A stretch of 64,000 nucleotides of DNA from Brevundimonas sp. GTDB lineage: Bacteria; Pseudomonadota; Alphaproteobacteria; Caulobacterales; Caulobacteraceae. The position numbers and the translations under genes are program-made. The stretch lies in assembly GCA_004296955.1 (NCBI GenBank), contig SCVB01000042.1, positions 1 through 64,000 on the forward strand, in the 5' to 3' direction. The notes beneath the pieces were generated by a model. That model had not been told where the DNA came from and did no database searches. It worked only from the letters and a program-made list of their open reading frames with translations. Every line of letters starts with the position of its first letter. Positions within the stretch are counted from its first letter, which is position 1. Positions 30,068 through 38,523 of the stretch are shown here, one piece after another.

Positions 30068-30603
30068 TGATCGGACCGGTGCTGGAAACCGAACGCCTGA
30101 TCCTGCGTCCCATCGCGATGGAGGACTTTCCGCGTTGGGCCGAGATGATGGGGGACGCGGAGGCCGCGAAATTCCTCGGCGGCGCCCAGCCGGCGGCCGT
30201 GGCCTGGCGGGGCTTCATGAGCATGGCCGGGGCCTGGAGCCTGACGGGCGTCTCGATGTTCTCCGTGATCGAGCGCGGGACCGGCCTGTGGCTGGGGCGG
30301 ATCGGTCCGTGGCGGCCGCACGACTGGCCGGGGACCGAGGTCGGCTGGGGCCTGCACCCCGACGCCCAGGGCAAGGGTTACGGCGTGGAGGCGGCGACGG
30401 CGGCGATCGACTACGCCTTCGACGTGCTGGACTGGACGGACGTCATCCACTGCATCGACCCCGCCAATACGCCGTCGCAGCGGCTGGCCGAGCGGGTCGG
30501 CTCGCGCAATCTCGGACCCACCCGCCTGCCGCCGCCCTTCCAGGAGCTGCCCATGGAGCGGTGGGGCCAGAGCCGCGAGGAATGGCGGGCCCGGCCGCGC
30601 TGA
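30064..30603 (+). CDS. GNAT family N-acetyltransferase
   Basis: Protein of 179 residues resembling RimJ/RimL-type acetyltransferases: LETERLILRPIAMEDFPRWAEM at the start, the acetyl-CoA loop HPDAQGKGYGVEAATAA (Q-x-x-G-x-G/A type) and the late NTPSQRLAERVG. The start could be GTG 30064, 8 bases after GGGAG, or the ATG at 30067 that shares its A with the thpR stop; the GTG has better spacing. The target amine is unknown. Confidence 0.88.
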   Translation: MMIGPVLETERLILRPIAMEDFPRWAEMMGDAEAAKFLGGAQPAAVAWRGFMSMAGAWSLTGVSMFSVIERGTGLWLGRIGPWRPHDWPGTEVGWGLHPDAQGKGYGVEAATAAIDYAFDVLDWTDVIHCIDPANTPSQRLAERVGSRNLGPTRLPPPFQELPMERWGQSREEWRARPR

Positions 30604-30686
30604 CGCCGCCGCCTGCGCAATACTGACGCTTTGACCGGCTGGCGCGTTCCGCTAGTCAGGGTGCAGGTAACGACGAGGTTGAGCGG

Positions 30687-31922
30687 ATGCGGGTTCTGGT
30701 TCTGGGCGGCGACGGCTTCTGCGGCTGGCCCACGGCGCTGCATCTGTCGGCGCGGGGCTGGGACGTCTGCATCGTCGACAACCTCAGCCGCCGCAACATC
30801 GACAACGAACTCGAGGTCCAGTCCCTGACCCCGATCCGGACCATGGGCGAGCGCATCGCCGCCTGGCAGGAACTCAGCGGCCGGGCCATCGAATTCGTCA
30901 ACATGACCGTCGGCAAGGAGTTCGACCGCCTGGTGGCCCTGATCCGCGAGTGGAAACCCGACAGCGTCGTCCATTTCGCCGAACAGCGGGCCGCCCCCTA
31001 TTCGATGAAGTCGGCGCGGCACAAACTGTACACGGTCGACAACAACCTCAACGCCACCAACCATCTGCTGGCGGCCATCGTCGAAAGCGGGCTGGACGTC
31101 CACCTCGCCCACCTCGGAACGATGGGGGTCTATGGCTACACCACCGCCGGCCTGCGCATCCCCGAGGGCTATCTGAAGGTCACGGTCGACACCGATTTCG
31201 GGCCCGCCGAACAGGAGATCCTGTTCCCGCCGAACCCGGGCTCGATCTATCACATGACCAAGACCCAGGACGCCCTGCTGTTCCAGTTCTACGCCAAGAA
31301 CGACGGCGTGCGGATCACCGACCTGCACCAGGGCATCGTCTGGGGCGCCCAGACTGAGGAGACGCGCCAGGACGAGCGGCTGATCAACCGCTTCGACTAT
31401 GACGGCGACTACGGCACGGTGCTGAACCGTTTCCTGATGCAGGCGGCGGTCGGCTATCCGCTGACCGTACACGGCACCGGCGGCCAGACGCGGGCCTTCA
31501 TCCACATCCAGGACACGGTGCGCTGCGTCGAACTGGCCCTGGCCAATCCGCCGAAGGTCGGCGACCGGGTCAAGATCCTCAACCAGATGACCGAAAGCCG
31601 TCGGGTCCGCGACCTCGCCGCCATGATCGCCGACATGACCGGGGCCGAGATCCACAATGTGCCCAATCCCCGCCTGGAGGCCGACGAGAACGAACTGGTC
31701 GTCGCCAACGACCAGTTCCGCGAGCTGGGGCTCAAGCCGATCACCCTCGCCGAGGGACTGATGCAGGACGTGACCGAGATCGCCCGGCGCTACGCCGACC
31801 GCGCCGATCTGTCCAAGGTGCCCTGCGTCTCGACCTGGAACGGCAAGCGCGCCGAGGCCCTCAAGGCCGGGCCTACCATCGCCGCACCGCCCGCCGCGCC
31901 GGTTCGGGCGCGTTCGGCCTGA
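30687..31922 (+). CDS. UDP-sulfoquinovose synthase-like NAD-dependent enzyme
   Basis: Extended short-chain dehydrogenase of 411 residues very similar in pattern to SQD1/SqdB, which makes UDP-sulfoquinovose from UDP-glucose and sulfite for sulfolipid synthesis. It shows the NAD loop GGDGFCGW, HFAEQRAAPYSM, LGTMGVYGYT with T145, YHMTKTQD with Y188/K192, TDLHQGIVWG and GGQTRAFIHIQDTV. The GDGFCGW and EQRxAPYSM signatures separate it from ordinary UDP-glucose epimerases. No sulfolipid glycosyltransferase (SqdX/SqdD type) is next to it; the next gene is a second epimerase-like protein. Activity towards sulfite is inferred from family resemblance. Confidence 0.85.
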   Translation: MRVLVLGGDGFCGWPTALHLSARGWDVCIVDNLSRRNIDNELEVQSLTPIRTMGERIAAWQELSGRAIEFVNMTVGKEFDRLVALIREWKPDSVVHFAEQRAAPYSMKSARHKLYTVDNNLNATNHLLAAIVESGLDVHLAHLGTMGVYGYTTAGLRIPEGYLKVTVDTDFGPAEQEILFPPNPGSIYHMTKTQDALLFQFYAKNDGVRITDLHQGIVWGAQTEETRQDERLINRFDYDGDYGTVLNRFLMQAAVGYPLTVHGTGGQTRAFIHIQDTVRCVELALANPPKVGDRVKILNQMTESRRVRDLAAMIADMTGAEIHNVPNPRLEADENELVVANDQFRELGLKPITLAEGLMQDVTEIARRYADRADLSKVPCVSTWNGKRAEALKAGPTIAAPPAAPVRARSA

Positions 31923-31925
31923 GTC

Positions 31926-32798
31926 ATGTCTGACGTCGCCGCCTCTCCCTCGCTGCTGGTCTTCGGCGGCGGCTGGCTGGGGCGCGCCGCGGGGCTGGAG
32001 GCGGTGCGCCGCGGCGGCCGCGCGGTCCTGACCAGCCGCGACCCGGGCCGGCGCGCCGCGCTCTCGGCGGACGGGCTCGCGGCGATCGATCCGGAGGACG
32101 CCGGGGCCCTTGCGGACGCCGTCAAGTCGGCCTCGGCCATCCTGGTCAGCGCTCCGCCGCTGGCGGATGGCTGCCCCGGACTGAAGGCCCTGTCGCCGGC
32201 CCTGACGGCCGCGGACGCCTGGCCCGACTGGATCGGGTATGTCTCCTCGACCGCCGTCTACGGCGACCGCGCCGGGGGCTGGGCGCTGGAGGACAGCGAG
32301 CTGAACGCCGCCTCGCTGGAAGGCGCGCGCCGCGTGCGGGCCGAGCGCGACTGGCTGGACGCCGGTCAGGGCATGGGGCTGACGGTGCAACTGTTCCGCC
32401 TGCCGGCCCTCTACGGTCCCGGCCGCTCGCCGCTGGACCGGCTGCGCGACGGCACGGCGCGGATCGTGCGCAAGCCGGGACAGGTGTTCAACCGCGTCCA
32501 TGTCGACGACGTCGTCTCGGGCCTGTTCGCCTCCATGGCCCGCCCCCGGCCCGGCGCCGCCTACATCCTGTGCGACGACGAGCCCGCCCCGGCGGACGTG
32601 GTCATGGAAGGCGCCGCCCGCCGCCTCGGCCTGCCGACGCCGCCCGAGATCGACCTCGACGACCCTTCGGTCTCCGACGCCATGCGGCGCTTCTACCTCG
32701 ACTCCAAACGTCTCTCGAACGCCCGCGCCAAGGCCGAACTGGGCTGGCGCCCGAAGTATCCAACGTGGCGGGACGGGCTGGAGGCGCTGCTGGCCTAA
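31926..32798 (+). CDS. NAD-dependent epimerase/dehydratase family protein
   Basis: Protein of 290 residues with a Rossmann start (LLVFGGGWLGRAA), YVSSTAVYGDRAGGW as the active-site strand and RLPALYGPGRSPLDRL, resembling the YeeZ-type SDR group. The usual YxxxK is displaced; a Tyr in AVYGD and the later RAERDW stretch occupy the region, so catalysis is uncertain. It follows the sulfoquinovose-synthase-like gene by three bases and is surely co-transcribed. The stop overlaps that of a convergent small gene. Confidence 0.8.
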   Translation: MSDVAASPSLLVFGGGWLGRAAGLEAVRRGGRAVLTSRDPGRRAALSADGLAAIDPEDAGALADAVKSASAILVSAPPLADGCPGLKALSPALTAADAWPDWIGYVSSTAVYGDRAGGWALEDSELNAASLEGARRVRAERDWLDAGQGMGLTVQLFRLPALYGPGRSPLDRLRDGTARIVRKPGQVFNRVHVDDVVSGLFASMARPRPGAAYILCDDEPAPADVVMEGAARRLGLPTPPEIDLDDPSVSDAMRRFYLDSKRLSNARAKAELGWRPKYPTWRDGLEALLA

Positions 32799-32983
32799 GG
32801 ATCGCGGACCCGGTAGGTCGCGTCCGAGGGTGGCTCGAAGTGGTCGTACCAGAGTTGATCCAGGGCCTCGGCGATGCAGGCCTCGTCCGTCATTGGCTTC
32901 GTCCACGGCAACCGGAACCAGGACACTTCCTCCGAAAGGATGACCTGCCCGTCGACGATCACATCCACGATCCGGCTGGGCAT
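32795..32983 (-). CDS. small hypothetical protein downstream of eipA
   Basis: Protein of 62 residues, soluble and acidic, beginning MPSRIVDVIVDGQVI with a Trp-rich centre (VSWFRLPWTKPMT) and an EALDQLWYDHF helix. Not recognised. It starts 4 bp after the DUF1134/EipA stop and ends by overlapping the convergent epimerase stop (CTAA), so it is the second gene of the eipA transcript. The longer frame upstream would run into the EipA gene; the ATG at 32983 is preferred. Confidence 0.6.
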   Translation of the reverse strand: MPSRIVDVIVDGQVILSEEVSWFRLPWTKPMTDEACIAEALDQLWYDHFEPPSDATYRVRDP

Positions 32984-32987
32984 CCGC

Positions 32988-33605
32988 CTAGAACGGCAGC
33001 AGGTTCCGCTGGCGGCTGTAGGCCATGGTTCCGACATTGGCGCCCGCGCGCAGGCCGACGCCCGTGCGGATCGGGGCCAGGACGATGCCGTCGGCGCGCT
33101 GGTAGTTCACGCCCAGGCCGCCGATCAGATAGGCGGTGCCCTCCACGCCGGGGTAGCGGCGGTAGATCATGTCCGGGTGGTACAGGCCGTAGACCAGGGT
33201 GAAGACCCGGCTGGCGTTGCCGCCGAGGTCCCAGCCGATCGAAATGCCCTGCCAGAACACCTCCTGCGAGGCCGACAGATCCTTCATGTGCAGGGCGCCG
33301 CGGCCATAGCGCAGGCCGACGCCGGCGGCCCCGGCGGCTTCCTCGCCGGCGATGTAGGCGGTGGGGCGGTCGCCGTTGTCGGCGAAGATCCGCTCGATGG
33401 CCCCGCCGATCGCCTCGGCGGCGATGCCCAGCTCGCGCGAGCCGGCGGCCACCAGTTCATCGGCGGTATAGGCCGGCGCCTGCCCGTCGGAGGCGATCGG
33501 ATAGGCGGGATCGGACGGCTGCTGGCCGGCCGTTGCGCAGGCGGACAGGCCCGAGACGCCGGCGGTGGCGGCGAGGCCCGAGAGGATCAGTTGACGACGG
33601 TGCAT
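32988..33605 (-). CDS. eipA: DUF1134 envelope integrity protein (EipA family)
   Basis: Protein of 205 residues matching DUF1134, named EipA in Brucella, a periplasmic beta-rich protein required for cell-envelope integrity in alphaproteobacteria. Landmarks are FWQGISIGWDLGGNASRVF, YRRYPGVEGTAYLIGGLGVN, DGIVLAPIRTGVGLR and the C-terminal RQRNLLPF. The leader (1-22) ends in LSAC-A, a lipobox, so this copy looks like a lipoprotein rather than a soluble periplasmic protein. It is followed by a small unknown gene in the same direction. Confidence 0.88.
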   Translation of the reverse strand: MHRRQLILSGLAATAGVSGLSACATAGQQPSDPAYPIASDGQAPAYTADELVAAGSRELGIAAEAIGGAIERIFADNGDRPTAYIAGEEAAGAAGVGLRYGRGALHMKDLSASQEVFWQGISIGWDLGGNASRVFTLVYGLYHPDMIYRRYPGVEGTAYLIGGLGVNYQRADGIVLAPIRTGVGLRAGANVGTMAYSRQRNLLPF

Positions 33606-33774
33606 GGGTGGGCTCCGGAAGGCGGGGACGGGCCGCCCGACTCGCGCGGGCGCTGGTCCATACCGTCACCGGCCTTTGCGTCAGCCTTGCGGCGGCGAGG
33701 TTAACGGGAGGTTGCCGGCCGCGCCCACGCAGGTCGGAGCTGGCGATGGAACACCCGCCCGTCCGCGTCCGCCG

Positions 33775-36183
33775 TCAGCCGCGAAGCGCCGCCCCGACCT
33801 TGCCCGCCGCCGCCACGACCTTCGCCGACAGGGCCTCGATCTCGGCCTCGGTCAGGGTGGCCTCGACGGGCTGCAGCGTGACCTCGAGGGCCACCGACTT
33901 CATGCCCTCAGGCACCCCCGCGCCACGATAGACGTCGAACACCGACACGTCGGCGATCAGCGCCTTGTCGGCCCCGGCGATCGCCCGGACCAGATCGCCC
34001 ACGGCCTTGCTGTCCTCGACCACGAAGGCGAAGTCGCGGGTCAGGGGCATGAGGTTGGCCAGACGGGCCGGACCGCGCGCCTTGGACCGGGCCCCGCGCG
34101 GCTCGGGCACGGCGTCCAGCACGATCTCGAAGGCCAGCATCGGCGCATCGGCGTCCAGCGCCTTGAGCACGCGCGGATGCAGGGCGCCGAACTCGGCCAT
34201 GATGTTCTTCGGGCCCAGTTGCAGGCGGGCGGACCGCCCCGGGTGCCACCAGTCGCGGTTCTGACCCTGGACCAGCTGCAGCGACGCCGTCGGCGCCCCC
34301 AGCGCCTCCAGCAGGGCCATCAGGTCGCCCTTGAGGCCGAACAGGGCGTCTTCCGGGGCGGCGCCCCAGTGACGCGTCGCGCGCGGCGCGATCAGGCCGG
34401 TGATGACGGTGCGCTGGCCGGTCGGGCTGTCGTCCAGATAGATGGGACCGATCTCGAACAGGGCGGCGTCGGCGTGGCCGCGGGCGGCGTTCCTGGCCGC
34501 CGCCTGGATGAGATTGGGCAGGGCCGAGGGCCGCATGCAGTCCAGGTCCGCGGCGATGGGATTCTCGACCCGCAAGGCGTCGCCGCCGCCGCCGAACAGG
34601 GCGGCCGTCGACTGTCTGGTGAAGGACCAGGTGACCGCCTCGGCGTAGCCCATGGCGGCAAGCGCGCGCCGCGCCAGCCGCACCCGCGCCTGCCGGGGGT
34701 TGAGCACGCCCCGCGACGGAGCCCCGAGATCGGGCAGGGGGGTGGCGGGCAGGGCGTCATAGCCCTCGATCCGCGCGACCTCCTCGACCAGGTCGGCCGG
34801 TCCCTCGACGTCACGGCGCCAAGACGGCGGCGTCACGGTCCACGGCGTTCCCCGCGCGACCTCGAAGCCGAGCCGGGTCAGGATTTCGGCGATCCGGTCG
34901 TCGTCCAGCGACAGGCCGGTCAGGGACCCGACGCGGGCCGGGTCGAAGGCGAAGGCGGCGGGACTGGCCGGGGCCTGGCCGGCGACGACAATTTCGGACG
35001 GCTCGCCGCCGCACAGGTCGAGGATCAGCCGCGTGGCCAGTTCGAGGCCGGGGACCACGAAGTCCGGATCGACGCCGCGCGCGAACCGGTACTGGGCGTC
35101 GGAGTTCAGCGACAGGGTCCGGCCCGTCTGGGCCGTGACCAGCGGATCGAACCAGGCGCATTCGACGAAGACGTCGACGGTGTCGTCCGAACAGCCGGTG
35201 GACTCGCCGCCCATGACGCCGCCCAGGCCGATGGGCCGTTCGCCGCCCGCGTCGGCGATGACGCTCATGGCCGGGTCGACGGCGTAGGTCTTGCCGTCAA
35301 GGGCGATCAGATGCTCGTGTTCGCCCGTGTCCCGGGAGATCTGCCCGCCGCGCACCACGATCTCGTTCCCGACCAGCTTGGCCGCGTCATAGACGTGCAG
35401 GGGGCGGCAGCGGTCGTAGGCGACCAGATTGGTGACATCCACCAGCCGGTTGATGGAGCGCAGGCCGATGGCCGTCAGCCGCCGCTGCAGCCACTCCGGG
35501 GAGGGGCCGTTCTTCACGCCGCGGATCAGCCGTCCGGCGAACACCGGGCACATCTCCGGCGCCTCGATCCGCACCGAGATCGGCGAAGGGAAGGCTCCCG
35601 GGACCGGCTGGACCGAAGGCGTCTTGAGCTGGCCGAGACCGGCCGCCGCCAGATCGCGCGCAATGCCCGCCACGCCCAGCCAGTCGGGCCGGTTCGGGGT
35701 GACCTCGAAATCGATCACCGGCTCGGCGCCGAAGACGCCCGCCGCCGGCGTCCCGACCGTCAGGTCGTCGGCCAGTTCGAGGATGCCGTCGCTGTCGCCC
35801 GCCAGCTCCAGCTCGGCGGCCGAACACAGCATGCCGTGCGAGACCACGCCCCGCACCGGCTTCTCGACCAGGGTCACGCCCAGCCCCGGCACATAGGCGC
35901 CGATGGGGGCGTAGATGGTGGTCAGGCCCGCGCGGGCGTTGGGCGCGCCGCAGACGATCTCCTTCGGCCCGTCGACGGTGTCGACCTGGCAGACGCGCAG
36001 GCGGTCGGCGTTGGGATGCTGTTCGGCCGAGACGATCCGCGCGACCGTGAAGGGGGCGAGGGCCGCAATCGGGTCATGGACGTCCTCGACTTCCAGGCCG
36101 GCCATGGTCATGGCGTCGGCGACGGCCGCGACTTCGGCGTCGGTCTCGAGATGGTCCTTCAGCCAGGAGAGGGTGAATTTCAT
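33775..36183 (-). CDS. pheT: phenylalanyl-tRNA synthetase beta subunit
   Basis: Protein of 802 residues. It begins [14 protein letters not shown], then an OB-fold tRNA-binding domain (about 40-155), the B3/B4 editing domain (about 205-385; [19 protein letters not shown] motif in [14 protein letters not shown]), the B5 domain, the synthetase-like core and the C-terminal ferredoxin-like anticodon-binding domain ([17 protein letters not shown]). With PheS it forms the alpha2-beta2 enzyme. Its ATG overlaps the stop of a 137-residue gene by four bases, and that gene in turn overlaps pheS. Confidence 0.98.
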   Translation of the reverse strand: MKFTLSWLKDHLETDAEVAAVADAMTMAGLEVEDVHDPIAALAPFTVARIVSAEQHPNADRLRVCQVDTVDGPKEIVCGAPNARAGLTTIYAPIGAYVPGLGVTLVEKPVRGVVSHGMLCSAAELELAGDSDGILELADDLTVGTPAAGVFGAEPVIDFEVTPNRPDWLGVAGIARDLAAAGLGQLKTPSVQPVPGAFPSPISVRIEAPEMCPVFAGRLIRGVKNGPSPEWLQRRLTAIGLRSINRLVDVTNLVAYDRCRPLHVYDAAKLVGNEIVVRGGQISRDTGEHEHLIALDGKTYAVDPAMSVIADAGGERPIGLGGVMGGESTGCSDDTVDVFVECAWFDPLVTAQTGRTLSLNSDAQYRFARGVDPDFVVPGLELATRLILDLCGGEPSEIVVAGQAPASPAAFAFDPARVGSLTGLSLDDDRIAEILTRLGFEVARGTPWTVTPPSWRRDVEGPADLVEEVARIEGYDALPATPLPDLGAPSRGVLNPRQARVRLARRALAAMGYAEAVTWSFTRQSTAALFGGGGDALRVENPIAADLDCMRPSALPNLIQAAARNAARGHADAALFEIGPIYLDDSPTGQRTVITGLIAPRATRHWGAAPEDALFGLKGDLMALLEALGAPTASLQLVQGQNRDWWHPGRSARLQLGPKNIMAEFGALHPRVLKALDADAPMLAFEIVLDAVPEPRGARSKARGPARLANLMPLTRDFAFVVEDSKAVGDLVRAIAGADKALIADVSVFDVYRGAGVPEGMKSVALEVTLQPVEATLTEAEIEALSAKVVAAAGKVGAALRG

Positions 36184-36593
36184 GTCTGTGGCGAGCCGAG
36201 GGTCTCGATGAGGTGATCGATGAAGGCGGGGCCTCCGGTGAAACCGACCCCGAAGAAGCGGCACTGTTCGAAGGCGGTGTCGCGCACCAGGATCGCGCCG
36301 ACGACCTTTCGCGGCCCGACAGGCCGCAGCAGCAGGTTGCGAATGTCGCCCTGGGCGTCGCCCAGGTCGCAGCCATCGAACCGCACGCCGCCGCCGGCCA
36401 GAAGGACCGCCGGCCCCTCGATCACGCAGTTGCGGAACAGGCGACCTTCAATCGCCTGTCCGCCGGCCGCGACGATCTGCCGATAGACGGTGAACAGGGG
36501 CAGGGTCATGCCGTCGTAGGTCGTGCGCTGGGCGAGATCGTCGGGAACGACGACTGACTTGCGCTCTTGAACGGACTTCAGGCTCAGGGTCAT
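36180..36593 (-). CDS. unknown protein between pheS and pheT
   Basis: Protein of 137 residues, not recognised. The N-terminal third is polar; the rest shows repeated short strand-like units ([27 protein letters not shown] split here as [27 protein letters not shown]) spaced like a right-handed beta helix, reminiscent of pentapeptide-like or acyltransferase-type coils. ATG 36593 shares bases with the pheS TGA (TGATG) and the stop shares four bases with the pheT ATG, so its translation is coupled to both subunits. Alternative: a regulator or dosage-linked gene of unrelated function. Confidence 0.78.
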   Translation of the reverse strand: MTLSLKSVQERKSVVVPDDLAQRTTYDGMTLPLFTVYRQIVAAGGQAIEGRLFRNCVIEGPAVLLAGGGVRFDGCDLGDAQGDIRNLLLRPVGPRKVVGAILVRDTAFEQCRFFGVGFTGGPAFIDHLIETLGSPQT

Positions 36594-37669
36594 CAGGATA
36601 GTCCGCTTGCGGAATTGGGGGCGGCGAAGGCGGAGAAGCCGTAGTGGGCCAGCCACCGGGTGTCGGCGTCGAACATGGGCCGCAGATCGGGGATGCCGTA
36701 TTTGAGCATGGCCAGCCGGTCCACGCCCATGCCGAAGGCGAAGCCCTGGTATTCGTCCGGGTCGATGCCGCAGTTCCTGAGCACGTTCGGATGGACCATG
36801 CCGCAGCCGAGGATCTCCATCCAGCTGTCGCCCTGGTTCAGCTTCAACTCGCCGCCCGAGCGGTCGCAGCGGATGTCCATCTCGGCCGAGGGCTCGGTGA
36901 AGGGGAAGTGGTGCGGGCGGAAGCGGGCGTCGACGTCATCGACCTCGAAGAAGCGGGCGACGAAGGTCTCCAGCGTCCACTTCAGGTGGCCCATATGGAT
37001 GCCGCGGTCGATCACCAGCCCCTCGACCTGATGGAACATCGGCGTGTGGGTGGCGTCGCTGTCCTTCCGGAAGGTCCGGCCCGGGGCGATGATCCGGATC
37101 GGCGGCTTCTGGGTCATCATCGTCCGCACCTGCACCGGGCTGGTGTGGGTGCGCAGCACCTTGCGCTCGCCCGTCTCCGGGTCAGGGCGCAGGAAGAAGG
37201 TGTCGTGCATCTCGCGCGCCGGGTGTTTGGGCGGGAAATTCAGGGCGGTGAAATTGTGGAAATCGTCCTCGATGTCCGGGCCTTCGGCGACGGCGAAGCC
37301 CATCTCGGCGAAGACGGCGATCATCTCGTCCATCACCTGCATGGTCGGATGCACCGAACCGGCGCGGCGCGGGCGCGAGGGCAGGGTCAGGTCGACATGT
37401 TCGGCCTTCAGCCGGGCGTCCAGCTCGGCGGCTTCCAACTCGGCCTTGCGGGCGGCGAGGGCTGACGAGACGCGGTCGCGCAGACCGTTGATCATCGGCC
37501 CCTGTTTGCGGCGTTCATCGGGCGAAAGGCTGCCCATGCCCTTGAGCAGGCTGGAGATGGAGCCGGACTTGCCCAGGGCGGCGACGCGCAATTCCTCGAC
37601 CGCCGCCGCGGTCTCGGCGCCGCCGATGGCGTTGATCAGGTCGAGTTCGAGTTGGGCGAGGTCGGTCAT
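36593..37669 (-). CDS. pheS: phenylalanyl-tRNA synthetase alpha subunit
   Basis: Protein of 358 residues, class II synthetase catalytic subunit. The N-terminal coiled coil (about 1-90) is followed by motif 2 and phenylalanine-pocket elements [29 protein letters not shown] and motif 3 [17 protein letters not shown]. It is first gene of pheS-unknown-pheT. The rplT terminator lies 35 bp upstream, so a promoter is expected within 37670-37703. The ATG lacks a strong Shine-Dalgarno. Confidence 0.98.
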   Translation of the reverse strand: MTDLAQLELDLINAIGGAETAAAVEELRVAALGKSGSISSLLKGMGSLSPDERRKQGPMINGLRDRVSSALAARKAELEAAELDARLKAEHVDLTLPSRPRRAGSVHPTMQVMDEMIAVFAEMGFAVAEGPDIEDDFHNFTALNFPPKHPAREMHDTFFLRPDPETGERKVLRTHTSPVQVRTMMTQKPPIRIIAPGRTFRKDSDATHTPMFHQVEGLVIDRGIHMGHLKWTLETFVARFFEVDDVDARFRPHHFPFTEPSAEMDIRCDRSGGELKLNQGDSWMEILGCGMVHPNVLRNCGIDPDEYQGFAFGMGVDRLAMLKYGIPDLRPMFDADTRWLAHYGFSAFAAPNSASGLS

Positions 37670-37703
37670 TGCGTCTGTCGTCTAGCGGGTAGGGCGCAAA
37701 GCA

Positions 37704-37735
37704 AAAAGCCCCCCGGCGCGGGCCGGAGGGCTTTT
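37704..37735 (-). terminator. rho-independent terminator after rplT
   Basis: On the minus strand AAAAGCCCTCCGG pairs with CCGGGGGGCTTTT around a GC-rich loop and is followed by a T-run. It ends the rpmI-rplT transcript before pheS. Confidence 0.9.
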
Positions 37736-37756
37736 GCGTCTTCCGTTGCCGGAAAA

Positions 37757-38113
37757 TCAGGCCTTCAGCGCCTCGCGGACCTTGTCGGCCACGGCCTTGA
37801 AGGCGGCTTCGTCGGCGGCCATCGAGGCCAGGACCTTGCGGTCCAACTCGATGCCGGCTTCGCCGAGGCCGTGCATGAACTGCGAATAGGTGAAGCCTTC
37901 CAGACGCGCGGCGGCGTTGATGCGCTGGATCCACAGGGCGCGGAACGAGCGCTTCTTGTTGCGACGGTCGCGGTAGGCGTATTGCCCGGCGCGGTCGACC
38001 GCGGCCTTGGCGGTGCGGATGGTGTTCTTGCGGCGGCCGTAGAAACCCTTGGCCTGCTTCAGAACCTTCTTGTGTTTGGCGTGGGAAACTACGCCCCGTT
38101 TGACGCGAGCCAT
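37757..38113 (-). CDS. rplT: 50S ribosomal protein L20
   Basis: Protein of 118 residues, very basic, with the L20 pattern [19 protein letters not shown] and [26 protein letters not shown] and [10 protein letters not shown]. It binds 23S rRNA early in large-subunit assembly. AAGGAT precedes the ATG. It follows rpmI by 51 bp as in most bacteria. Confidence 0.99.
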   Translation of the reverse strand: MARVKRGVVSHAKHKKVLKQAKGFYGRRKNTIRTAKAAVDRAGQYAYRDRRNKKRSFRALWIQRINAAARLEGFTYSQFMHGLGEAGIELDRKVLASMAADEAAFKAVADKVREALKA

Positions 38114-38164
38114 GTCGCTATCCTTTCAAATTCAATGCGTGGAGATCAGGTCTGCGCGCGCCGA

Positions 38165-38362
38165 TCAGGCGTACGGCATGTAGGACTTGATCTTCTTGGC
38201 GTCGGCGTCGGCCATGACCGAGGTGCCGCGGTTCTGGCGGATGTATTTGCTGTTGTGGCTGATCAAGCGGTGCCGCTTGCCTGCCACGCCGGCTTTGACC
38301 TTGCCAGTCGCCGTGAATTTGAAGCGCTTCTTGGCGCCCGACTTCGTCTTCAGTTTGGGCAT
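38165..38362 (-). CDS. rpmI: 50S ribosomal protein L35
   Basis: Protein of 65 residues: [17 protein letters not shown], then [20 protein letters not shown] 38362 gives the family start; an in-frame GTG two codons upstream is less likely. It is normally directly preceded by infC, but here infC is about 3.5 kb away beyond two unrelated genes. Confidence 0.98.
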   Translation of the reverse strand: MPKLKTKSGAKKRFKFTATGKVKAGVAGKRHRLISHNSKYIRQNRGTSVMADADAKKIKSYMPYA

Positions 38363-38433
38363 TTTCACTCTCTTTTTGAGTGGGTTGCCGGATCGTCGGG
38401 CCTTTGGAGCCTTCGGAATGGAAACCCTGATGA

Positions 38434-38468
38434 GAACCGCCCAGGCATGCCTGTTAGCCCGGCGGTTC
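38434..38468 (-). promoter_or_regulatory. nested hairpin in rpmI-rplT leader
   Basis: GAACCGCC (38434-38441) pairs with GGCGGTTC (38461-38468), enclosing the self-complementary CAGGCATGCCTG (38442-38453). The element sits 72 bp upstream of rpmI in the 161-bp gap after the S9 peptidase gene. It could be an autoregulatory leader fold or the end of the upstream transcript; there is no clear T-run. Confidence 0.45.
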
Positions 38469-38523
38469 GGTACGCGAAGGCGCGGCTTCTAGGCCAGCCA
38501 GCGCGGGAAAGCAAGGCGGAGTC

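Noticed and set aside
38434..38468. Rho-independent terminator of the S9 peptidase gene
   Set aside because: Strong nested stem but no T-run on the minus strand; kept only as a possible leader structure.
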